From: Piliocolobus tephrosceles
Taxonomy: Eukaryota > Chordata > Mammalia > Primates > Cercopithecidae
Length of the DNA stretch: 64,000 nt
Assembly: GCF_002776525.5 (NCBI RefSeq)
Contig: NC_045434.1
Span: forward strand, 112,120,393 to 112,184,392
Direction of reading: 5' to 3'
The position numbers were made by a program, and so were the translations under genes. Shown here piece by piece: positions 44,679 through 64,000 of this stretch. Under the pieces are notes generated by a model. The model made no database searches, was not told where the DNA came from, and saw nothing but the letters and a program-made list of their open reading frames with translations. Within the stretch, counting starts at the first letter, position 1, and every line of letters begins with the position of its first letter.

Positions 44679-44772
44679 CTAGCTTTTGCACAGCATCAGG
44701 CCGAAGTCGCCAAGATGGAGCCATTAAACAATGTGTGTGCTGAGAAGATGGACTGGACTGGAAGTATCTGGG
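44679..44772 (+). CDS. CLCC1: CLCC1 coding exon (residues 235-266)
   Basis: The 94-bp exon follows TTTTGGTCAG and ends TGGG|GTAAGG, one base into a Glu codon. It encodes [16 protein letters not shown] then [15 protein letters not shown]. Confidence 0.96.
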
Positions 44773-45544
44773 GTAAGGTGTTTGTGCACTTGTCCTTATT
44801 TTGATAGAAATTCTGAGAATGAGAGAACATAGAACAAAGAGAATGATAAAATAACAGAGGAGGCTTTCCATGACTGAATCTTTAATATCAGAAGAACATG
44901 CAAGAAGCATTTGAGGTTTAAAACCAGTGACTTTTTATGCTCATCTAAAGTCACAGGGAAGGAATAGAAGTTGTATATATGTTAGCTCTGATATTATCTG
45001 TCTTCCTTCATAAGACTGTGTGAAGGATCCTATGCTCGCTTTTGTTTATCTCGTCCTTTGCACAGTGTCTGGCATATTCTCAATAGAAGTTTATTAAACA
45101 AGTGAATGAGTGTATATATGAATTAATATCCATCTTAAATTTAATGGCCTTATATTGACTTGTGAAATTTTATGTTGTAGCTTTACTTTTTTTTTTTAAC
45201 TCTGGGAAAGATTAGTTTTTTAATTCTTTCACATTTTATAAACATTCTCATGAATGTTCACTACCTTTGGTTGTGTATATCTAGCAATGGGGATGGTTTA
45301 ATAATGTTCTAAGGCATTTTATAAATGCAAGTCCATGACTGATACAGAATTCTGCAGATGGGTTCCAAAATACATGTTTCTTAAAAAGTTGTGGGAACTA
45401 AACCAATTCAGCCTTGCTTCCTGGCTTCAGTGGACAGTGAAATGCATCCTCTAGCTTGGGCTAGTTTGCCAATGCATATAAGCCTGATTTGGAAAAATTA
45501 GAACTAATATTCTACTTTATTTTGTAAACTCCGTAAAGAACTGA
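44773..45544. other. CLCC1 intron, mostly unique
   Basis: The end of an L2 or MIR is likely at 45040-45125 (TTGCACAGTGTCTGGCATAT...GTTTATTAAACAAGTGAATG). The rest is unassigned. Confidence 0.45.
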
Positions 45545-45745
45545 CTTTTTAAATAAAAAATTTATGGAGGTAATTGTGGATTCACATAGTAAGAAATACT
45601 ACAGAGAGGGCCGGTGTACTCTTTCCCCATTTTCCTCCAATGGTAACATCTTGCACAGCTTTAATAGTACAATATCAGAGTCAGGATATTGACTTTGATA
45701 CAATCCACCAATCTTATTTTGACTTCCCATTTTACCCGTACTCAT
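45545..45745 (-). mobile_element. Old L1 (L1M-type) fragment
   Basis: GGTAATTGTGGATTCACATA, CTACAGAGAGGGCCGGTGTA, CAATGGTAACATCTTGCACA and AATATCAGAGTCAGGATATT are typical of an old L1 3' region. Confidence 0.65.
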
Positions 45746-46030
45746 TTGTGTTTGTGAAGCATTGCTTTTAAAGTGTTTACCTTTTAGACATTTTTATAAA
45801 ATACAATTTTTTATCTGCATAAAACACGTATAATTTGAATGGATTTTTAAGACATGATTTTGGACATAAGATGAAAAATTAAAAAATCAGCATTACAGGG
45901 AGTCTACTTAAAACAAGATAATTTAAAACTGATTGGTGGGTGGTCAGGGGGTCAAAACCAAAGTAGTATCTTGTTTGGGAATGAAATGCAACATTAAAAG
46001 AAATGATCAGTGTTTTGTCTGTTTCTCTAA

Positions 46031-50325
<4,295 letters not shown>

Positions 50326-50327
50326 CT

Positions 50328-50620
50328 CATTTTTATTATTTTTGGAGACAAGGTCTCACTCTGTGGTCAAGGCGGGGATGCAGTGATCATAGCTCATTGC
50401 AGCCTCAAAATCCTGGGCTCAAGCAATTCTTTTGCCTCAGCCTTCCTAGTAACTAGGACTATAGGCATATACCACCATGCCTGGCTAATATTTTTTATTT
50501 TTTGTAGAGATGGGGTCTTGCTGTTACCCAGGCTGGTCTCAAACTCCTGGTCTCAAGCAATCTTCTCACCTTGGTCTCCCAAAGTTATGGGATTACAGGT
50601 GTGAGCCACCATGCCTAGCC
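50328..50620 (-). mobile_element. AluJ-like, next to the L1
   Basis: TTATTTTTGGAGACAAGGTCTC to GAGCCACCATGCCTAGCC. The L1 inserted at its edge. Confidence 0.9.
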
Positions 50621-50626
50621 ATATCA

Positions 50627-54834
<4,208 letters not shown>

Positions 54835-54989
54835 GCCATATCACATTTTCAGACCACCCTGATTTAAACTATAATTTGACCCTACCAGCCCACCCCACAT
54901 TCAGCAGTCATCTCTTCTCTGCTTTTTTTACATACTCTTTAATTCAACATATATATCATACTTTTATGATTTTCTTTTAACCTAAATAT

Positions 54990-55090
54990 AAGTTCCAATG
55001 AGAACAGTTTTATGTATTTTGTTCCTGCTGTATCCCTAACACCTAGAACTTAATATATGCTCAATAAATATTTGTCAAATGAATTATTCT
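54990..55090 (+). mobile_element. LINE-2 3' end
   Basis: GTTCCTGCTGTATCCCTAAC, ACCTAGAACTTAATATATGC and CAATAAATATTTGTCAAATG match the last bases of L2. Confidence 0.7.
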
Positions 55091-55101
55091 CACCAGGCAA
55101 G

Positions 55102-55246
55102 AGAAGTTAACAATACTGATGACCAATTCTCTTGACCCCTTCTAAAGANNNNNNNNNNAGAAGTTAACAATACTGATGACCAATTCTCTTGACCCCTTCT
55201 AAAGAAGTTAACAATACTGATGACCAATTCTCTTGACCCCTTCTAA
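55102..55246. repeat. Three copies of a 44-bp unit around an assembly gap
   Basis: The unit begins AGAAGTTAACAATACTGATG and ends GACCCCTTCTAA. Copies lie at 55102-55145, 55159-55202 and 55203-55246 and look identical. The first is followed by AGA and the 10-base N run. Confidence 0.95.
55149..55158. other. Assembly gap (10 N)
   Basis: Ten undetermined bases inside the 44-bp repeat tract in the last CLCC1 intron, about 320 bp before the last coding exon. Confidence 1.
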
Positions 55247-55481
55247 GCTGGGCCACTAGACCACCCAGTATGCCCTAAGTGTTCCCACTCCTCCGTGGGA
55301 GTACAGTGGAGTTTGGTGAGGTATAGTAACATTTACATAATTATAACTTAGCACTGGACCCTGGATTTGAAAGAGTTTGGAGCTTGCTACAACAGATTAG
55401 GGTGGGAACTTTTTAGATATGTTTGATTACTGAGACTTCACATTACATTAAACAGTTAAAATGTAATTTTGTACTTTATAG

Positions 55482-55754
<273 letters not shown>

Positions 55755-56710
55755 AGGAACACCAGCACAAACGACAGCCTCAAGTCTCCTTCGAGCTCTG
55801 TAAAGTATACTCTTCACTCTCTTTCTCTTCTCTGCAAGTATTCTGATTACTACAAAGGTGCCAACTTCAACATTCACATTTTTACTGACAATTAGAATTA
55901 ACAAACACATGTATGTATGTAAAAGCTTTTAATTTCATCTTCTCTTTGATATTTATTTCCCATAAAGTAGGGAGTGTTTAAGATGAACAGATGGCAGGCA
56001 TCACTGATTCTGGATAGTTAAGGAGACCAGTTTGAATTGGGGACATTGAAAAAGAAATTTTATTGTTATAGGCACTTAGAGGAACCCACTAACCAACTTA
56101 CGTTGCCTAGTGGAATCCACTAGAGTTAAGGCCACCTACTTGGTGCCTCCAGCATCTTCATGCAGCCATGGAGTGTCGTTACCAGGATCAGTCTGACTGA
56201 CACCTCAGCTTGTCTCTATGTAGCCTGCCCACAGGTCATTGTGGCTTTGTAGTTTCATCTTTTCTGCAGCTGTTACTACGTCTGCATCCTTATTGTCACT
56301 TTTACTTTATGTTTACTTAGAGAAAACTGAAGACTGCCAGGGCAATTTAGATAACATTGGTAATCTGTTTTACAGAGTCAGTCGACTGAAAATAACATTA
56401 TTCTTTTCCCCACCAAATGAAGTACATGGGCTTTTTATAAGACGTATTTTTCATGTTACTCAGAATCCTAGCATATTACCATATCTTAATTTATATTATA
56501 GCAGATCATATTGTCTTGTCCATAGGAAGTTTGCATTTTTAGAAATCTCTACACAGAGAATACCATGATGAGGAAGAAAAGTTGGGTGTCTTCCTTAACT
56601 GCAGACAGGACATCAGTCAGCACTTTACATTAGTCTTTCTGATTATCAAAAGCATTCCTCATTTTAAACTTTTTAAAAAGCAATGCATAAATTTTGTACC
56701 TGTCCTTAGC

Positions 56711-56810
56711 AGATTTCACAGACATCAGGTGTCCTTTGTTTTAACCATATTCACACTACAAGATTTCACAGACATCAGGTGTCCTTTGTTTTAACCATAT
56801 TCACACTACA
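56711..56810. repeat. Exact 50-bp tandem duplication in CLCC1 3' UTR
   Basis: 56711-56760 and 56761-56810 are identical, from AGATTTCACAGACATCAGGT to TTCACACTACA. No shared target-site or A-tail signature is seen, so it is a simple tandem copy or an assembly effect. Confidence 0.97.
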
Positions 56811-56982
56811 AGTTATGTTCAACTGCTTACTAAAAATGATACCAGTCAGGAATAAAGTCTTTAAATTTTCATGCAGATATTTGTATCCCAAGCACTTGCT
56901 TTTTGATTTTAATATGAAATGCAAAATACACATTTTTGGATCCAGGAAGTGTTACTTATGTGCCTGTAACAATTTAATTTCA

Positions 56983-57227
56983 GGCCAGGCGCAGTGGCTT
57001 ATGCTTACAATCCCAGCGTTTTGGGAGGTCGAGGGAGGATGATGGCTTAAGCTCAGGAGTTCAAGGCTATGTACTAAAAATAAAACTAGCCAGGCATGGT
57101 GGTACCCGCCTGTAGTCCCAGCCACTTGGAGGGCTGAGAGAAGAAGATCGCGAGGTGGCAGTGAGTTATGATCTAGCCACTGTACTCCAGCCTGGGTGAC
57201 AGGGCAAGACCTTGTCCCAAAAAAAAT
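56983..57227 (+). mobile_element. AluJ-like in CLCC1 3' UTR
   Basis: GGCCAGGCGCAGTGGCTTAT to CTTGTCCCAAAAAAAATC, with internal deletions. Confidence 0.9.
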
Positions 57228-57585
57228 CATACATGTTAATATATTCTAGTTTAATATTGCAAACATCTTTAGTATTTCATCAGAAGGGTTATTTTTTCTA
57301 AGAAGTGCAAAAGGATTTTAAGATTTTTAACACAGAGGGCATGTAACAAATGAATCCTGACAGACACCTGCAGTTTAGAATAAATTTGTGAACATCCATG
57401 CGTATAAAGTAGTCCTCTGGGGACAAGACGTGTTCACACTGACCCCAAGGGAGAGCTGTCTTTTGAACTATGATCCGACTCTGAAAATTAGTGAATGCCC
57501 CAGGTGATAGACTGTAACTGTGAGTGGAATTAAAGCTGCTTGCATGCCTTTTAATCCAAAAACAAATTCTTTTTAAAAAATTTTA

Positions 57586-57591
57586 AATAAA
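57586..57591 (+). terminator. CLCC1: Proximal CLCC1 polyadenylation signal candidate
   Basis: AATAAA followed by the T-rich CTTTGTATTCTTTC about 10-20 bases downstream. Its use would shorten the 3' UTR and remove the second Alu. Confidence 0.5.
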
Positions 57592-57835
57592 CTTTCACCT
57601 TTGTATTCTTTCATTACAGATATCCATTTGGGGATGAAATCTACTTTGACAGCTAGCAAGGCAACGTGCAACTGCTGTTGAATGACGACAGCAATTCAGG
57701 AAAGACTTAAATATGAAAGCAAATTGAACACATCAGGGCCAGTTTATTATCAGAAAAGAGATAAGGCTTATTGACTAGCCAGTATGTCATTAAAATTAAG
57801 TTTTATAGTGTGAACCTTTTTTAAAGTTTAATTTT

Positions 57836-58115
57836 ACTTTGAGAGTTTTGCTCTGTCGCCCAGGCTGGAGTGCGGTGGCGCAATCTTGGCTCACTGCAAC
57901 CTCCACCTCCCGGGTTCAAGCGAGCGATTCTCCTGCCTCAGCCTCCCAAGTAGCTGGGATTACAGGTGTGCGTCACCACACCCGGCTAATTATTGTATTT
58001 TTAGTAGAGACGGAGTTTCGTCAGGCTGGTCTCGAAATCCTGACCTCAAGTGATCTGCCCTTGTCGGCCTCCCACAGTGTTGGGATTACAGGCATGAGCC
58101 ATCGTGCCCAGCCTA
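57836..58115 (-). mobile_element. AluS-type in CLCC1 3' UTR
   Basis: ACTTTGAGAGTTTTGCTCTG to GAGCCATCGTGCCCAGCC. It lies opposite to the + Alu at 56983 in the same UTR. Flanks AGTGTGAACCTTTT and AGTGTGAAGCTTTT form a near-perfect target duplication. Confidence 0.92.
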
Positions 58116-58231
58116 TATAGTGTGAAGCTTTTAGGAAAATCAGAACAGGGTAGATAGACAGCTATTAAAAACAATGTTTAAACGGAATAATGTTGAATGT
58201 TTACAGGCTGTAAGAACTAGTGTATACACAA

Positions 58232-58237
58232 AATAAA
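58232..58237 (+). terminator. CLCC1: Distal CLCC1 polyadenylation signal candidate
   Basis: AATAAA followed by TTTACATTGTGATGTGG, a T/G-rich element suitable for cleavage near 58250. It lies about 1.8 kb from the GPSM2 stop codon on the other strand. Confidence 0.6.
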
Positions 58238-58250
58238 CTTTTTACATTGT

Positions 58251-58965
58251 GATGTGGTATACTGTGTTACTGAATTTTCTTATAAGAACCCCACGAAACT
58301 TACCTGAGTTTTTTAAATGCTATCCAGGGCATCACACCTTATAGTATACGTGAAACATAATGTAATCCAGGTTTTAATTTAGTACCTTTTTTTTTTTTTT
58401 TTTTGGCTGAGCACTTGAATTCCAGATTATGATTTTCTCTTTAAAAAACATTGGCCATTTAGATAAATAGTTCTAGTTGCCCATCCAAATCACCTGAATG
58501 ACTTTTTGAAAGAATAAGGGTCCACATCCCCAGATCCTATCCCAGCTGTGCACAGTCAGAAGGAAGGAGTGTGGAACAAGTTGGCAGCTTGTTCCAAGCA
58601 TGGGCTTTTGCAGTCTGTGATGCAGTGTTACTCCGGGCCCTGGTCTGTCCCATACTTGTCTTTTGCTACAGTTACTTTGTTATCCCCTTGTAAACTGCCT
58701 TCAGTATCTGGGATAAGGAAGACAGGGCTTAATGACAACTAATGTTCTAGCTGACATCTTTAATACTTAATTTTTGTGAGTTTTCATCTGTTTTCTATTT
58801 ACGTGTCCTAGGTTCCTGACCTAACCACATGGTGTTTTTTGCTTTTTTTTATATTGGAACTTAGAAAAGTTTGTTTTACAGCAGTATTATGGAACAGAAG
58901 AGACCATTTTAAATATATATATTTTTAAACAAATAGCCCAGAACACACAAAAGATACCTGTTTTC
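58251..58965. other. Intergenic DNA between CLCC1 and GPSM2
   Basis: 58425-58580 (AATAGTTCTAGTTGCCCATC...AAATCACCTGAATGACTTTT) resembles a degraded MER5-type element; otherwise unassigned. Confidence 0.4.
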
Positions 58966-60081
<1,116 letters not shown>

Positions 60082-60321
60082 CTAGTGGTCTGCTGATTTT
60101 TTCCCTGAATTTTTAAACTCCAACAAAGCATTACTTTGCAAAAAGTCCTTTAGCCCAAAGTCAGTGTCTCTGTTTTGATCTCTTTGTAAAAGAACTCTCT
60201 GTTCATCCATTCTCTTTGCCTGGGACCGTAAAATAAGGCTGAAAAAGTCTTCATCTGGTACTGTCGGACCCTTTGTGGTAGCAGGTGGTGGAGCACACCT
60301 TTGATCATCTAATCTGGATCC
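60082..60321 (-). CDS. GPSM2: GPSM2 (LGN) last coding exon, fourth GoLoco motif
   Basis: On the minus strand a 240-bp exon follows the acceptor CACTTTTAG at 60322. It reads GSRLDDQRCAPPPATTKG, DEDFFSLILRSQAKRMDEQR and DRDTDFGLKDFLQ-like residues, ending KKSADH and TAG (60084-60082). GPSM2/LGN links Gi-alpha to NuMA to orient mitotic spindles; its C-terminal GoLoco motifs bind Gi-alpha-GDP. The segment FFSLILRSQ...RMDEQR is the last GoLoco with its arginine finger. Only 79 residues are in the window; the TPR repeats and other GoLoco motifs lie to the right. The gene converges on CLCC1. The 3' UTR runs leftward; a minus-strand ATTAAA at 59629-59624 is a possible signal. Identification is from memory of the human C-terminus. 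Confidence 0.95.
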   Translation of the reverse strand, partial: GSRLDDQRCAPPPATTKGPTVPDEDFFSLILRSQAKRMDEQRVLLQRDQNRDTDFGLKDFLQSNALLEFKNSGKKSADH

Positions 60322-61026
60322 CTAAAAGTGTATGAGAAAGAGATTAAAAGACATCCTGTGGGAAAGAAAGCACCAAGCTATGTTATATCTCTGTCAGTCA
60401 TGACAAGAAAACACAGTTGTAAACTTATTTGGGGCTTCTCAGAAATTAATCTTTGTTTTTACATTGTTTTCTTTAGTTCCCAGCCTGATTTCTGAAATAA
60501 ATTAATTTTTAAACCTGAAACTGCATAAAATTTTTCCTTTAAAATGACTTATATAGGTATAGCTGCTTCATGGGTTTAGTAAGTGCATTATATTAAGTCA
60601 TACTGTTTTAATTACAATTGGTCACAAAAAATCTGAGATAAAACACAAGGTCAGCTGTATCTAAGTATGACAGTTCAAGGTTATAATCTAACAGGCATCA
60701 ACAGTGGAACTTAACAAATCTTTAGAAATATGTACAAACCCCATGAGGAACTACCTTAAAAAAATCGCGTCTTAGGCTAGGTGACAGCAAACTGTAACCC
60801 AATGCCTGCTTCTGTAGATGAAGTCATTTTCATTTTCCCATCAATACATTTGTGTATATACTGTCTGTATGGCTGCTTCCCTACTAAATGGCAGAGTTGG
60901 GCAGTTGCAACAGAGACCATATAGGCTGCAAAGCCTAAAATATTTTCTGTCTGGCCCTTAACAGAAAAAGTTTGCCTGCCTCTATCTTAGGCAATTAAAT
61001 CTGTTAAGAAATAGCCTAGACTGAAT
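60322..61026. other. GPSM2 intron sequence, no recognised element
   Basis: AT-rich single-copy-looking sequence upstream of the last GPSM2 exon. I see no further GPSM2 exon, no clear repeat and no open frame of note. Confidence 0.5.
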
Positions 61027-61316
61027 TTTTTTTGAGACAGTCTCGCTTCGTCATCTAGGCAGGAGTACGGTGGTGTGATCCTGGCTCACTGCAACCTCCA
61101 TCTTTCAGGTTCAAGTGATTCTCCTGCCTCAGCCTCCCAGTAGCTGGGACTACAGGCATGTGTCACCACACCCGGCTAATTTTTTTATTTTTAGTAGAGA
61201 CGAGGGTTTCACCATGTTGGCCAGGCTGGTCGTCTCGAACTCTTGACCTCAAGTGATCTGCCCGCCTTGGCCTCCCAAAATGCTGGGATTACAGGCATGA
61301 GCCACCATACCTGGTC
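61027..61316 (-). mobile_element. AluS-type
   Basis: TTTTTTTGAGACAGTCTCGCTT to GAGCCACCATACCTGGTC. Flanks AGACTGAATTTTT and CTCTGAATTTTTC share a short target duplication. Confidence 0.92.
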
Positions 61317-61719
61317 TCTGAATTTTTCTTTCAAGTTTGAGTATTATGATTCTTATGTTAGACATGCTACTTGTCAAATAAAAAATACATGTACTTACAA
61401 GTATACACCACAGTTTCTGGCATTGTAGCTCAAGAATAAGAATAGAAGTGTGATAGCTGATATTTGAATACCCACTACATTGTTAGGGACTGTGATAAGC
61501 ACATAGATCCCTGAACATTTAATCCCACAACCCTCAGAGGATGCAGTTATTTACTGCCCTCCTAAGTCGGTGCCGCCTCCACACATACCTGGCTCACTCA
61601 TTTCTCCTGTCATAAATTGATAATTTCAGTGTCCTCCAATTAACCCAACACTTGGCACTTCAGTTCCTAGACTTCCTCTGATTGAGTGTTCTCATCCTTC
61701 ACTTCGGCATTAGCCATTT
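61317..61719. other. GPSM2 intron, MIR/L2-like traces
   Basis: TGATATTTGAATACCCACTA, GTGATAAGCACATAGATCCC and CAACCCTCAGAGGATGCAGT resemble MIR (about 61450-61570). The rest is unassigned. Confidence 0.45.
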
Positions 61720-64000
61720 GGCTCCCATGATCATATTCTAGCCTCTTGTTATCTCTATAGAAATGCCTCTTCCAGTTCTTTGCCCATTTTTGAATCAGGT
61801 TGTTTTTTGTTGAGTTTTAGGAGTTCTCTATATATTCTGGATATTAATCCTTTATTAAATATGTGATTTCCAAGTATTTTATATTGAGTTGCCTTTTTAC
61901 TGTTGATAATGTCCTTTGATGCACAAGTTTTTAAGTCCATTTTGTCTATTTTGTTGTTGTTGTTCCCTGCTTGTTTGCTTTTATAACCAAGAAATCACTG
62001 CCAAACCCAATGCCATGAGGCTTTCCTTTTTTTCCCCTTTAGCGACAGGGTCTCACTTCTGTGGCCTAAGCTAGAGCACAGTGACGTGATCATGGCTCAC
62101 TGCAGCCTTGAACTCCTAGGCTCAAGTGATCTTCCCACCTCAGCCTCCTGCGTAGCTGGGACTACAGGTGTGTGCCATTAAAAAAATTTTTTTTATAGAG
62201 ATGGGGTCTCACTATGCTGCCCAGTCTGGTCTTGAACTCTTGGGCTCAAGCAGTCCTCTCATCTTGGCCTCCCAAAGTGCTGGGATTACAGGTGTGAGCC
62301 ACCACATGCTCCTCTTGAGTTTTATAGTTTTAGTTCTGATGCTTAGGTCTTTGATCCACTTTGAGTTTTGTATATGGTATTAGGTAAGGGTCCAACTTCA
62401 TTCTTTTTGTATGCGGCTATCTAGTTTACCCAGAACCATTTGTTGATAAAACCGTCCTTTCCCCCATGGAATGGTCTTGGCATCCCTGTTGTGTATCATT
62501 TGACCACACATGCAAGGGTTTATTTCTGGGATCTGTATTCTGTTCCTTTGGTCTATATGTCTGTCTTTATGCCAGTACTGTACTGTTTTGATTAGTGTAG
62601 TTTTGTAATAACCTGAAATAAAAAAATGTGAGTCCTAAAGCTTTATTCTTAAGACTGTTTTGGATATTTGGGAGTCCCTTGAGGTTCTATACGAATTTTA
62701 CGAATTTTAGGCTATATTTTCTATTTCTGTAGGGGGAAAAAGCCATTTGGATTTTTACAGGGATTGCATTGAATTTGTAGGTCACTTTGGATAGTATTGA
62801 AATTTTAACATTAAGTCTTCTAATCCATGAACATGGGATATTGTTCCATTTGTTTTCTTTCATCTCTTTCAGCAATGTTTTGTGGTTTTCATTATACAAG
62901 TCTTTTGCCTCAATGATTAATTCCTAAGTATTTTATTTTTTTGATGCTATTTTAAATGGAATTTTATATTTCTTTTCCAATTGTTCATTGTTAGTGTATA
63001 AACACACAACTGATTTTTGTGTTGATTTTGTATCATGCTATTTTGCTGAACTTGTTGATTACCTCTCAGTTTTATTGATACTTTGTCCTTTTCAATGTGA
63101 ATGCCTTTTTTTCTTTTTTGCCTAATTGCTTGAATTTCTAGTACCTCATTGAATAAAAGTGGCAAGATCTTGTTCCTGATCTTGGAGGAAAGCTTTCAGT
63201 CTGTTACCATTGAGTATGATGTCAGTAGTGCATGTTTCGTATATGGCTTTTATTATGTTCTGGTAGTTTCCTACTGTTGCTAATTTTTAAGTTTTTATCA
63301 TGAAAGAGTTTTGAATTTTGTCTTTTTTTTTCCTATATGTGTTTTTTCCCTTTATTCTGTTTATGTGTTACATTGATTGATTTTCACATGTTGAACAATC
63401 AATCCTTGTATCCTAGGAATAAATCCCACTTAGTCATGTTGTAAAATCCTTTTGATGTGCTGAATTTGGATTGTAGTATTTTGTTGATTTTTGCATCTGG
63501 ATTAATGAAGGATATTGGTCTGTACTTTTCTTGTAGTGTCTATCTGGCTTTGATATTGGCCATACTGGCCTCATAGAATGAGTTATGAAGTGTTCCTTTA
63601 TCTTCAGTTTTTGGAGGGAACAGTTTGAGAAGGCATAGTGTTAGTTCTTTAAATGTTTGATAGAATGCACCAGTAAAGATATCAGGTCCAGGGCTTTTAT
63701 CAAGAGGTTTTCGATTACTGATGCAACCTCCTTACGATGGGTGTATTTTCTGTTTCTTCATCATTTGTTCTTGGTAAGTTAGTGTTTCTACTAATTTGAA
63801 TGTTTTTAAAATTACTCTATCTAGCTAAAAGTTTGTCAATTTTGTTAATCTATTTTTCAAAATGTTTTGGCTTCATTGATTTTCTCTATTTTTTTCTCTG
63901 TTCTGTATTTTATTTATTTCTGCTATAATCTTTATTTTTCTTTCCTTCTGCTAGTTTAGGGTTTTGTTTGTTCTTCTTTTTCTAGTTCCTTAAGTTGTAA
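61720..64000 (-). mobile_element. Old L1 (L1M/PB-type) ORF2 region, runs off window
   Basis: Reverse-strand L1 text: TCTTTGCCCATTTTTGAATC, CTCTATATATTCTGGATATT, CTTTATGCCAGTACTGTACT, CAGTAGTGCATGTTTCGTAT and GATATCAGGTCCAGGGCTTT. Minus-strand frames at 61940-61755, 62899-62687 and 63165-62947 are ORF2 shreds. It is more diverged than the L1 at 50627 and is interrupted by an Alu. Confidence 0.88.
62030..62311 (-). mobile_element. AluJ-like in old L1
   Basis: CCCCTTTAGCGACAGGGTCTC to GAGCCACCACATGCTCC; many changes. Confidence 0.88.

Larger units (their letters stand above)
55755..58250 (+). other. CLCC1: CLCC1 3' untranslated region
   Basis: Sequence after the stop runs to AATAAA signals at 57586-57591 and 58232-58237. 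It contains an exact 50-bp tandem duplication (56711-56810), a + Alu (56983-57227) and a minus Alu (57836-58115). It is assumed to be one continuous terminal exon. An intron ending at the AG before 57620 (CATTACAG) is possible but unsupported. Confidence 0.7.

Noticed and set aside
57601..57720. Possible extra CLCC1 exon after CATTACAG near 57620
   Set aside because: The CLCC1 frame already ends at 55754 with the expected C-terminus. The sequence has no long frame and lies just after a poly(A) signal, so it is treated as 3' UTR.

Overview
The window is primate nuclear DNA, most likely from an Old World monkey (Cercopithecidae). It is dense in Alu SINEs: about 58 copies or fragments, together with L1, L2, MIR, DNA-transposon and LTR remnants. 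The genes are split into short exons with GT/AG borders. Several young AluY copies (about 28028-28334, 29203-29509, 34574-34868, 40681-40973) carry a variant set (GGCCGGATCTCAGCTC, CCACCTCGCCCGGCTAG, ACAGGCTTGAGCCACC) that I associate with cercopithecoid AluY subfamilies rather than human AluYa/Yb. The order WDR47 - CLCC1 - GPSM2 matches human chromosome 1p13.3, read on the opposite strand.

Layout. (1) 1-17918: the 3' part of WDR47 on the + strand. Six coding exons encode the last 330 residues, which form the seven-bladed WD40 propeller. They are followed by about 1.2 kb of 3' UTR with an AATAAA signal. The introns hold Alus, old L2 pieces, a hAT-like element and a processed NDUFB3 pseudogene. 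(2) 17919-25020: the WDR47-CLCC1 intergenic region, made of repeats. It includes a 1.2-kb solo LTR inserted inside an Alu with both sets of target duplications readable, and an old L1. (3) 24900-25460: a CpG island with two CCAAT boxes and a GC box, taken as the CLCC1 promoter and non-coding first exon. (4) 25160-37028: the long CLCC1 first intron, with a Tigger DNA transposon broken up by four Alus. (5) 37029-about 58250: ten CLCC1 coding exons that join to exactly 551 codons, the human protein length, plus a 3' UTR. Its last intron holds a 4.2-kb 5'-truncated L1 and a 10-base assembly gap flanked by copies of a 44-bp unit. (6) 60082-60321, minus strand: the final coding exon of GPSM2, carrying the last GoLoco motif, convergent with CLCC1. 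The window ends inside an old L1 in a GPSM2 intron.

The three genes do not form a pathway. WDR47 is a microtubule-associated neuronal WD40 protein, CLCC1 an ER-membrane chloride-channel and ER-homeostasis protein, and GPSM2 (LGN) a spindle-orientation adaptor. WDR47 and CLCC1 are in tandem; CLCC1 and GPSM2 are tail to tail.

I found no sign of an undescribed biological system. The items most worth checking are structural: the nested LTR-in-Alu insertion, the exact 50-bp tandem duplication in the CLCC1 3' UTR, the 44-bp repeats at the N gap, a perfect 32-bp AT palindrome, a NAGNAG acceptor in CLCC1 and the Alu-split Tigger transposase. Exon joins come from reading frame and splice signals, supported by recalled human protein sequences; no alignment was run.
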